Assembly (NCBI GenBank): GCA_013398295.1 | Contig: VZSF01006581.1 | Location: 206,948 to 270,947 of the forward strand | Length of the DNA stretch: 64,000 bases | DNA from: Chionis minor | Taxonomy: Eukaryota; Chordata; Aves; Charadriiformes; Chionididae | Direction of reading: 5' to 3' | Shown: positions 26,601-37,384 of the stretch, piece by piece | How the letters are laid out: each line of letters starts with the position of its first letter | Numbering within the stretch: position 1 is the first letter of the stretch | The notes under the pieces: model-generated | What the model was told of the DNA's origin: nothing | The model's database searches: none | The model's input: the letters and a program-made list of their open reading frames with translations, nothing else | Position numbers and translations under genes: made by a program

Positions 26601-29600
26601 GATGAGCCCAGGCATGAAGTGGAAGGAAAACTCGGAGCTCTTCATTATCTAATACTCCCTTAGGGCAATAACAAACCCAGTACAGAGCCAGCAAGGCAGG
26701 CACAGGGGCTGGAGGAGAGAGAGCACACATTGTTCTCAGAATATGGCTAGTGCTGGAATCTTTCACTACAAATTTGAAGCCATCTTTAATGCAAAATATT
26801 CCTCAAAGGGATTTGTTTCTGTTGCTTACCGTTTCAAGAGCTGCTCTCAATCCAGTGCGATGCCTTCTTCCAAACAAAAGGTTGTAAAGTTAGGTATTGT
26901 ACAACGAAGGAAGCATAATCTTGCTTTTTCATACCCCCCTATGTGAGCTTAGTTTATGCAGAGTCCCTCCTTTTTGGAACCAAAAAAGAACAAATGGAGA
27001 AGTTCACCTCTTTTTGCTTTAGTGTGTTGTATCTTTTCAGCCCTTCTGTGGTGCTTAGTGGACACTCCATGCCGAGTGCTTCATTTCAGAGTAAGTAGTC
27101 GTTTTTATGCTGAAAATTCAAGTGCAGAATATATTTGTGTAAAGGCCAAATGTTTTTCCTTGGGCAGGGGGGTGGGAGAGCACATAATGGAGACCTCCAG
27201 TCTCTCCCACTGATGCATGTACAGATGTTCTGCCTTGGATTTCTAAAAGGAGCAGGTGTTAGAAGTTAGGGTGTCTCTTCTGAGGTGGTAGGGTAGGTGG
27301 GGGTAGGATTCATGGCATTGGATCAGCCTGCATACATTGAATTAGTCTGTTTAGGATCATGAAGGAAATTGGACCTCTCTAAAAAAGTAGAGGACTCAAA
27401 TATCTCCCCTTATTTTATTCCTAGCGTTTGTGGATCCCAAGGTGATTCTTCATATAAGCAATTTGACCTAAAATAAATTCACTCCCTTCCCCCTTCCCAA
27501 TGAATTAAATGACATTACCAGCAGTTTAACCTCTGAGGTGGCCCTTGCTGAATAAGTGTGGTTCCCCTGTTTGATGTAAATAGCAGCAGTGAAGAAAAAT
27601 AAATGTATGGCAGCCTGGCAAATGCAGGGGAGGGGAAGAGAATTTTCACCCCTTCCAGAGGGCAACCTCTGTTCTATCAGCAAATCAAGCTGAGTTATGA
27701 TCCTTCTGCTAATTGAGAACTGCTAGAGGATTTTTCACCTTCTGTCTGTCTCAAATCTCTTTCTCTGGAGCGTGCAGTGGAGCAGCGAGCAGTGGCAGTA
27801 CCCTCCAAAGCAAGCACTGTTTTGAAGCTTGTGTTTTACCCAGGTAACGTCAGGACACCAACACGTTCTGGTATGTTCACAAGGTGCTGTTGAGGCATCG
27901 GTGCTCAGCACCTTTGTGTAACGCAATTCTCATTTTACAGATGGGGTTCAGGACAGGTGTAACCACATCAAGTTAAAAGTGGAGTAGAGGACTGAACTCA
28001 GTCTCGTTCTCAAATTCCCTAGCTTTTAGAATGATGTCTAACTCCCTCCCAGGGGGTAGATGAAGAACTCTCACTATCTCAAAGATGGTCTTTGAACTTA
28101 CTTCTGGTGTTTGTGGACCAGTGTGCAAAGGGACAGCTGAAGATCTTAATATCCCACCCTGTCTCATCTCCTGTGATAATGCTGCTCTTCCTTCTTCCCC
28201 TTTTGTAACTGCGTGAGAAGGAAGCCAAAAAGGGCACTGAAATTTCTCTGGCAGCTCCCAGTGTTGGTCTCCTGCACATGGAGCCCTGACTTGTGGCTCA
28301 GCTGTAGAGTCGTCCTCTCTCAATGCTCTGGAAAATCCGTGTCTGGATGGGAGGATAAAATTGGGTCCTCAGTTTACGTGTGCAGGAACGAGTTGGAAAC
28401 CAGTCAGGCTGACTTAACTGTGGAGCAGCTGAAGGAGGGCAGCACATGGCTTGGTAACTCCTACACACGCCCGTGGCACTGCCTGGGTGGCGTTACCTGT
28501 CGGCACTGCTGCCAGGGGGCTGCCCTGCCGAGCAGGGGGACACGAGGGCTTGGAACCGAGAGCCGTGTCCGTGGGTTTCCTGGAGCTGGAGTAACCAATG
28601 CATTTGTCAATCTGGCAGCCCTGTATGGATGAGGAGGAGAAGGATGTGCAGGTCTGCTCCCCCCTCAGCTGAGAGGGGAGTCGGGCAGCGAAGCCACAGC
28701 CTGGGGGGCGCGGAGGAGGCTGCGTCGCATCTAGCAGCAGGCAGCTGCCTCACGATGCTGCCCGGTCGTGTCAGATAAATTGGTTGGGAAAATACAGGCA
28801 GGCAAAGGGGAATATGGGCAAAAGCAAGCATAAAAGCACTGGGGCAGAATTCTTGCTACAGGTACCAAGGTGTCCGCAGGCCCTTTGAATGCGCTTGCCA
28901 TTAACACTTGCAATCACGGATGTTCCGCCAGCCGCTTAGCGCTTTGCGGGAGGGTGAGGACAAAGTCAAAGCATTTCAAATTATTGCAGAAACACTAACC
29001 CGGATTCATAATGAAAGCTGAATTTTATAATTCAAGTAGAGGCTGAATTTCTTTGTCAGGTAAGAAACCAGAGCGTGTCTTCCAAAAAGCTGTAATCTTT
29101 ATATTCCAGCTACCAAATTAATTATGTGAGAGTGAAGTAGACCAAACAATTAGATTTGTGTATTGAACTTGAAAATTTAATGTCTAAAATTTTAAAAGAT
29201 GTTTATCATGGTGTATTTTTTTAGTAACATAATTATAGCTCTTCAAAGTTGCGGTCTAGATAAAAATTATTTAATTCTTGTGTTTTGGCTACAATTGAAG
29301 AAGATTAAAAAAATTCAGAGTTTGAATATCCAGATTGCCTTTGCCTTCCCCTTTGCAGCAATGCCGAGTAGAAAAGAAGAACAAATCTTGTCTGGAACTA
29401 TAGTGTTAATCTGATCTGGGGCTACTAAAAAGCATTAATTATTTAGTCACAGTGTTGCTGCAAAGTCGGAGTTTGAATTACTTGAATCACCCTAAATGTG
29501 GTTGTTTCTCTCCTGTCACATCTGTGCACAAGATTTTAGTGCTAAGTGATCTGAAAACTATAAAGTATCTGTTACCTCATTGAGCTCAATTAGCACATTT

Positions 29601-32600
29601 GTACTTGAGATTTCAACATTAATGATAAAATTTCAGCTTTTATAATGTTTTATTGTGGGTATTCTTTAATGTAGGTAATCTACACTGTCAGCTAACTAAT
29701 AGCACTTGTGCCTGTGTACGGGCAGGTTTCCAAGTGAAGGGCAGAAAGCACCGTACGAGCGTAGCTGAGGCGACTTCCCTGCCTAATGCAGCCCTCGCCG
29801 CCGCCTGCTCCCAGATGCGCTCCGGACAAAGGGAAGGGGTGAATGCAGTTAGACAGTCCTTGCAAGAGTATAGATTTCCACAACCAAACCAGCAGTGCCT
29901 TTAGCCAGGATAGGGAGGAAATAATGCAGTGGTGTGCCCAGAATATTGCAAGACACGGTGAATTTTAGCCCTGCAGACTGTATGAGCCCTCCTCCACCAG
30001 CGTTAAATACATAAGCTCTAAGCACACTAGTGTATTTCTGCCGGAACTCATCTTTGAGGATGAGCTGTTAAGCCTTTTAGACCCTGCTTCTCTTGATTAT
30101 TAAAGAACCTATGCTTTTTAAGAGTAGGCAAGCTATACCTAATGTCTCCGGCAAATTCTGTCTTTAGGCGCTGTGTTTCTGCCTCCTTAAGCAATGTGAG
30201 CTGTCATTTTCTCCTACTCCCCTCTGACTCCCTGTGCACTCCTCCCTTTATCTCTGCCTCCTACTCTCAGCTTTGCATTTTGTTTCAAGCTGCCTCCTAT
30301 TCCTGGAACAGTCTCCCGGTCTCTGCTGCCAAATCCTCCCTCCCTCTCTCTGCTCTTGTGAACCTGTTTCTTCCAGCAATCATTCCCAAGTTGTTTACTC
30401 CACTAATTGTCTCTCTGTATGCTTTCCTTCCTATATCTGGTGTTCTGGATCGCGTTTCTGAATGTGAGCGAGTATGTATGGCAGGGTAAAGGAGTGTATT
30501 TGCTACTGTGTTGTTGGGCATTGTTTTCATTAGCTCTTTAGACAATGATTAGCAATAAATTCCCCTTCCCATTTCGAGTGCAGAATTTTTCACTTAGTTC
30601 ACTATTTTCTGTACGCTATTAAAGAGCAGGCGTATTTTTTCTCAAGGTAATGGCTAGGCTGTGGAAAATTAGCGTCTGTATGGCAGCGAGTGCCATCAGC
30701 TAGCCTGTCTGTCTCGGCAAAGCTCAGCTCTGTTGGTCACTTTGCATGAAGTGGTGGTAGAAAACACAGGGCTCTGGGCAGATCTGGTGGTGGTCAGTAA
30801 CACGGCTGTCACCGCACAGCCCCGCTACAGTGCTCATCTTGGTGCCCTGCTGTTATTTTCCTGGCACGGACAAGCTCGCAGAAGCATGCACGGAGATGGA
30901 TCTGCTCACTGTTCATAAAGTTTTCTGGAACAAGTCTTACCAGAAAAACATGGTAGAAAAGCAGAAAACACACCATGTTACTAGAACTACGTGTTGATAA
31001 GTGGTTATGTTGTTGTATGCAAGCGGTGGATCAAGTCATCAGGTTTTTTGCAGTGCGTTTTATAGCCTAAATATCTTCTACCAGGCTAGACCAAGAGAGG
31101 CAGGTTCTCTTTCCTACCGAACACCTTGCCAAACAGGCTGATGCACGTTTCCACCTGGAGAGAATTTCACTTTTCTGGCCATTCTGTTCTTTCCGTTCCA
31201 ACTGAGACAAGACAATCTGATCATTGCTTTTTAAAAACAAGTTACAGGGATTTTCTCATTTCAATTCAATTACTTGGACCAGATAAAGAAACCCTGAAAA
31301 CATTAATGGTGCTTTGGACTGTTTAATAATAAACAGCATTCTGAATACTTCTATTTTCTTAAGTCTCCCTTCTGATAATATCTGGTCTCATATCTTACTG
31401 ATATGTGTGAAACAGAACTAGTTTCATAATTGCTTGATCCTATAGATACTTAAACAAGCTGGCAAAATGGCACACGAGACTAACCCCATTAGTTTTCACA
31501 TGAAGGTTAGGCATATGTTTTTCTAGTATCAGAAGCTAAAAGGAGGCTTCAAAACTAAATTTCTTCATGGAAAAAACAATTTCTTACTTCAAGACATAAA
31601 CAGTTTCTGTGTTAATAATGAAAAATGAATCAGATTTTCAGTAGTTGAATGCATTTTATTGGGAATTTTACTACCTGTAAATTTTGGAAAACAGTCTCCA
31701 GGACAGCTGATTTAGTCTCCAAAACCCATAACTGGGCACCTTGCAGTTTTCAGTACCCAGATCCTTTCATTTTCAGCTGCAGCCCCTAATGGAAATGCAC
31801 GCCTTGCTCAAAATCCCTGAGCTTTCCTGACAAATCTTCAGTTTTATGAAAGGGTAGATTTCATTCTAAATATGGCAGCTTTTGTTCCTGAGCTTGTCTG
31901 TAATGTTAATTAGGCTGTTAATGAGGTCCTAGACTTATTCTGCATGAAGGAGTATTTTAAAGATGTAGCTTCATAGTAGAAAAAAATTCTGCTTGTAATC
32001 AGTTGACTAATTAAAAATGCAAGAATGTAGCACCCACTTTAGCAATTAAGTCTATTAAATGAGAGGAAGGTGAAGAACTAGTGATGTATAATTACAGTAC
32101 AGTTTAAAATTAATTAATATATTTGAGACATGTGTTTCAAAATAAGCTGTATTTCTCTGTGTTGATTGTCTAAAAACAAGGTTTCTACAAAGGGGAACAG
32201 AAGGTGCAGTGTGGAAATTCTTGATAATAACATAGTGGACACAGCAGAGTGTAAACTGTGGTGCGGAAATAAGTGTGCGTTGCCTGTGTTGCCTGATTTT
32301 GTAACAATTACAGACACAGATGGTTTGAGAGAAAATTAAATAATTCCTCCCACATGAAGACAGGGAAGTCTAACAATAGCCACAACTCTTTATCACCCTC
32401 TTTCTCTAGCAGACTCCATCCTGCTGTCACTTGCATGTCCTTCATGCCTTGAAAACTGACTAGTGTGTGAAGCTGCTGCGGAGCCCATCAAGGCCATAAG
32501 GACCTCAGCGGGATGGAGGTGCCCTGACCCACCGTGCATGGGGTCTGCATCCACCCTCCTCCTCCTCTGACACAGGCAGATCCCCAGCAACAGCACCCAA

Positions 32601-33884
32601 AAGAGACAGATAGAGGTGGTCAGTGACCACCCCCAAGTTCAGCCTGGAACCCAGTGATCACCAGATGACTCCACAGTCTTCAGGCAGGTCCAAAGCCAGG
32701 TCAGCAGGGCAGAGCATGCTTTAACGTGGTTGAGGCCATCGCCTGAGCCCAGGGACAGCTTGCAGGTCAGTAGGTGGAGGCTGGTGTGTGCAGTGTTGTG
32801 ACAGTCTTCCTTACACAGACTCCCCTCGAGATCTGTTTCTACCGTGCTCCTTGTGAAAAACCAGGTGATGATTTTCATTGCGTGGGTGGCCGTGAAGGTT
32901 TAGTGAGGGCAGGAGACACTTTGCATTTGTTCCTGTCTTGCAAAACCTGGGCCCCAAAACCACTGTCTCAACCAGCCTGTGTAATCTCCATAGACCTCAA
33001 GTCATCCCTTTTCCACTGATTGCACTCGTCTTCCCTTTGCTTGTTTTCACTCATTTTGCCTTTGCTAGGCCAGATTTATAGCTTGCTTATACCGTTTTCT
33101 CCTGCTTTTTCTGTAGTGAGTTTGCACTGCGTTAAAAGCTGTTTTGCACTAGCCAAGCCAGGAAAAATGTGAGTATTTTGTTTTCTGAGTCCAGGAGGCT
33201 TATTTATTTCAATCACACCAAGGTAACAGAGAATTGAATATTAGAAACTACAAAAGACTGGTAGATAAGCCATTATCTTTCCGCTGGATGGAGGTCTTGG
33301 AGGTCTTTTGAATAGGTGACTTCAGCCGAAGGCAGGCAGGAGAGAGCTGCTGTACGCAGCTGGGGAACACATTCTCTTACAAGCCTGACCAATTCTGACC
33401 CTATGAATATTGGCACAAATACACAAGAACAGGTAAGCAGGAGAGACTTTCCTGAGGTTTTGTGCTTTGGTAGAGCATCCTTACAGCTTTCTTCTGATGT
33501 CAGTTTGCACAGACTTTCAGTGTAACAGTGTTAACCTGTTCCCTGCTGTCATATGTTCCTAGACAAAATAGATTGGAAAAGAAGAGTAGCTCCTGCGTGT
33601 TGCCTGACAGGTGGAAGCGACTGAGTACAGAAGATCAGCCTCTTGCTTAGTGAGGTGAATTTTTTAAAGTGTAGCTCAAAGGAAGAATGGTTAGGCTGCT
33701 TTCGGAGCAATTGCAGATAAACTTTTGTAATGTACATTTCTATATTAAGACACTTCAAGTCTGACTGACACTGAGTTGTCATGGTTTTGCCACAGTTTGA
33801 CTGTATTTCCCCACTTGAATAAGTTACTTAAGAGAAGGCAGCAGAGACAATGTTTTGCTTTCTGCAGCAGGGTCGTTTATCTGA
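23661..33884. other. Non-coding stretch
   Basis: No gene recognised. Possible splice-bounded segment at 28990-29059. A CAGG-rich block at 32.4-32.8 kb resembles in style the one at 18 kb. Confidence 0.4.
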
Positions 33885-33943
33885 ATTGTGGTAAGCAGGG
33901 TGTGTGAATGGAAATTGTGGTAAGCAGGGTGCGTGGAATGGAA
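33885..33943 (+). repeat. Two-copy tandem duplication, 29/30-base unit
   Basis: Units 33885-33913 and 33914-33943 both read ATTGTGGTAAGCAGGGTG and end in AATGGAA, differing by one substitution and one inserted G. Confidence 0.85.
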
Positions 33944-34195
33944 GTTAGATCCTTGTCCATATCTAATGCGGAAGGAACTGCGTTTATTTCCTGTTCTCAC
34001 AGTTGAGTTGAAGATGTTCTGCCATGATGGAGTGTACTTGTTGATTACTGATGTAAGGAGGAGGCTGAAGATGGTGTGTTCCCCCCATTTGGGGTGACTG
34101 AGATATTCACTTCCAACCCGGGGAGATCGAGAGCAACTCGGAGCGCCCTTGTGTGGCAGGCTCTAACCTGCGCTCTCTGGTTCTCCATCTCACAG

Positions 34196-34314
34196 CTCCA
34201 GGTGCTCCCTGCAGAACGGAGCTGGTGTCTCATGTTATCACCTGGTTGGGAAAAGGGTTAGGGTCGGAGCACGCATAGACCTATGTGTCAGGAAAGCACA
34301 AAACAGAAGGAAAG
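34196..34314 (+). other. Candidate exon between strong splice motifs
   Basis: The acceptor CTCTCTGGTTCTCCATCTCACAG ends at 34195, and the donor GGAAAG|GTAAGT begins at 34315. The 119 nt between have stops in the frames I checked, so if real it would be a non-coding exon. Confidence 0.2.
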
Positions 34315-35489
34315 GTAAGTCCAGAATGAAACTGTGCAGTTCTGGTGGTGGCCGGATACCGTGGTGTTAGAGCTGCAGTAGCACATGAGATAAAGAAGTG
34401 GGGATGCCCCTTTGGTTCCCTTTGGGGAAGGCACCTCCTTTCTCTCAGATCAGCAGTTGCATTAGAGAAACCTGTGCAGCCCCAGAGCAGTTACATCCCC
34501 TCAGCTGGTGGAAAGCTCTGACTTCTGCGAGCACCTCCACTGCCATGATACGTGTAGTATTTCCTTTTCCTCCCAGCAAAGGTGTGCAGCTGCCAAGCTA
34601 CATACTATTTTTATTAAGTAGGTAGCATCAGCAGCTGTGGAAGGCTGAAATTTTGTTCAATTGTTTGTTTTTTAAACAATTCTTCAGGTTCCTGATTTGC
34701 ATATCTGGTCTTTAGGCAGGCTGATAAACAAGGCAACAACTCTTCCCTTCCCAAATTTGTCCTGTGCTGAGACAGTGCGACAAGCAGGGGCTTGTACTGA
34801 GGTTCAGCTTGAGGGAATACCTCAGTGTAAGTTTGAAATTTCATTGCTTTGAAAATGAGCCGGGTCAGTTGTAATGACCCTAACCAGTGAGTACAGTATG
34901 ATGGGGAGAAGGCAGGGAGCTGAAAACCAGATTTCCTGGAAGCTCCTATAAGGAGGATCTTTTCGTTTTCAGAGGGAAGGATGGGTGTACATTGCGAGCA
35001 GGTAGTGCTGGGCTGCGCCTCTGGTCATTGGCACAGGAAGGACTAAACCTGTTGTTTCTTCTGTTGCACTGTAAAGGAGCAAGCAAACAGAGATCTGCAA
35101 ACTCGGTTGCCAGTGGAAGGGACATACCATGTATCCCAACAGCAAGAACCTTGCAGGAATCACGGGGTTCCTGTGCAGCCCCCGGTGGAGCCGGCCAGGC
35201 AGCGTGAGCCGGCCTCGCCACGATCTCTGCCTTCATGGTGCCTTCAGACTGCCTTCCTGGCACAGGGTACGCTGAAGCCTGCGGCTGGGTTTCCAGCAGG
35301 CTGGGCTGAGAGAGTTCATAAAGATCTGTTTGCATGGACTGCAGGTTGTTGTTCTTGCAGAAGGTGTGAGGTTACATACCTGTCTGGGGATGATAAGACA
35401 AAAATAAAAGTAATTATTACTTCATCACACAGATCTTCTCCTCTTCTATCAGACTGACACATTTCAAGCCTGCTGGCCAGCTGGCAGCT

Positions 35490-35605
35490 TTCCGGCTTGC
35501 CACAGGTCTCTGCCGAAGGAGGCCTGTCCCTGCATGAGGACTTGCCGAAGCGGAGCGCAGCGCTGGCCGGAGGCGGCGAGCCTGCCCGTGGGAGCAGCAC
35601 GGGTA
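35490..35605. promoter_or_regulatory. CpG-rich patch near 35.5 kb
   Basis: A short stretch with about a dozen CpG (for example GCGGAGCGCAGCGCTGGCC) in otherwise CpG-poor sequence, 5 kb upstream of the NDST2 start codon. It is a candidate alternative NDST2 promoter or a hypomethylated enhancer. Confidence 0.25.
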
Positions 35606-36656
35606 CCAGCAGTGATTCCTGCCTCTTTGATCGGAGTTTTGTGTTCCTTGGGCAGTCTCTGGCTGGCGGTGGGCGCTAACTGAAACACGTGCCCAGAACC
35701 CAAAAATGAGCTGGGTTGGCAATGACGTTACAACGTGGCTGTAATTTCCACGGTAGTTTTTTTTTTAATCCAATATGTGGAATACAACCAGCATTCGTTC
35801 TCCTGAGGTTCTACTAACTGTTTTTGCTGCGTGGCTCGCTCTGCTGTGCTGGCATTCCCTGCCAGGTTCCCCACCTTCATGAGAGACGGCGCCTGGGGTA
35901 CAGATACCACCCAGACAAGGGAAGGGCTGCGGCGTCTCGCACTAAAGTAGACTAATGAGGAATTTTGTGTCATAATGACACCATTAAATTGGAATGGGTT
36001 GGAAAATCAATCAGATTCCTTCTCTGATTACTGTGTAACTCAATTACTGCAGTCCCTCTGGGGCCCAAGGCAACAACCGCCTCTCAGGAAGTGCCGAAGA
36101 AAGACCTCTGAATTAGAGCTGTTGTGGGTAAGGGCAAGATCCTGCTGCTGGCCGTTCCAGGAAGAGGGGTTATAGTATGAATAATAAAAAGGGCTGGGGA
36201 AACGTGCTCGTGACACTGGTTTTTGGGTGGTAAGACCTTCTGTGGCTCAGCTAGGAGGGAGCTTGTGTGACAGAAGTTCTTGGTAGAGGTGTCAAATGGC
36301 ACCCGTTATCTTCTGTGTGCCTTGGCATGAACGTACCAGTAGCCCCAAATACGTGTATTCTGGTCACTGGTTTTGGAGAAGTGCTGGTCTTGAGCATTTG
36401 TATCGATCCTCCATCATAATTTTAAAGTGTTGGAAAGACTGAGATCAGATGGTAAAACCACACGACTCTGATTGTTATCTTGCTTTCATATCACATCAGT
36501 CACCATGTGTCTTAGCAGCTGATAATTCACAAAACGGTTTATGTTTCACATTAACGCTGTATATCGCTAGAAGACAGAACATCTAAGTTTTATAAAGCGT
36601 TTGTCTTAATGCTCGTGATTTGTGAGATAGCTGACCTTACAGCTGATGCTCTCTGA

Positions 36657-36793
36657 TCCGGCGATGCTTTTCTGGCAGGACGGGAGCCTGCTGAGCCTGC
36701 GCCCTTGCACCAGTGAAACGCTTCATCCTCGCTGCGTGTTCCGGCTGCCGCTTCCTGCCGCTCGCACTCCGGCAGTCCTGGCAGGAGGACGCT
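36657..36793. promoter_or_regulatory. CpG-rich patch near 36.7 kb
   Basis: About 13 CpG in 137 bases (clusters CCGGCTGCCGCTTCCTGCCG and TCGCACTCCGG). It lies 4 kb upstream of the NDST2 ATG, a distance comparable to the mammalian 5' UTR span, so it is a possible NDST2 promoter. No strong donor site follows immediately on the + strand. Confidence 0.3.
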
Positions 36794-37272
36794 TTCTTTC
36801 TCTGGTATAGATCTTTCTGAGCTTTGTTTTTTGGGTATGGGTGGTTTCTGACAGCTCTCTTACCTTTTAATATGAATTTTGGTTGGTATATTTGTTTTGT
36901 TGCTTTTTTTTTTTCTTTTCATTTGAACCTAAACTAGCTGATGTGGTCCCCAAGGAGCGAAATGCGTGCTGTGCCAGCTGGCGTGCCCTCTGGCTGTGAA
37001 GCCTTGTTAAAGAGATCGGAGCTGACAGATTCTTGAGCAGCAATCTGATACAGGCCTTTTTTTTTTAAATTTGGTTTTTTGAGCTCACCCATGTAACAAA
37101 TGGGGGCTTGTTTGGGAGCTTCGCTGGAAGCTTGAATGGAGTCATTGTTATGAAAACACTGCCGTGATTCAGAAGTGCCCGGCAAAGGGGGTTCCTCTCT
37201 CTCTTGCCCCTCAGCTGGGCACTGCAGGTGTGGCAGCCTGGCTTACGCTCTGGTTTCATCCTTATTCCACAG

Positions 37273-37384
37273 AACTATCCAGTTGTCCTGTGATTTTCGT
37301 CTTTAAACTGATAACCAGGAAACTGAAGCTACAGCTCTTTGCAGAATAGAAACTCAGTTCAACACTAAAAATGAAGTTGGAGAG
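37273..37384 (+). other. Candidate exon between strong splice motifs
   Basis: The acceptor GTTTCATCCTTATTCCACAG ends at 37272, and the donor GGAGAG|GTGAGT begins at 37385. It is 112 nt, about 3 kb before the NDST2 coding exon and 0.5 kb after the CpG patch at 36.7 kb, so a 5' UTR role is possible. Confidence 0.22.
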
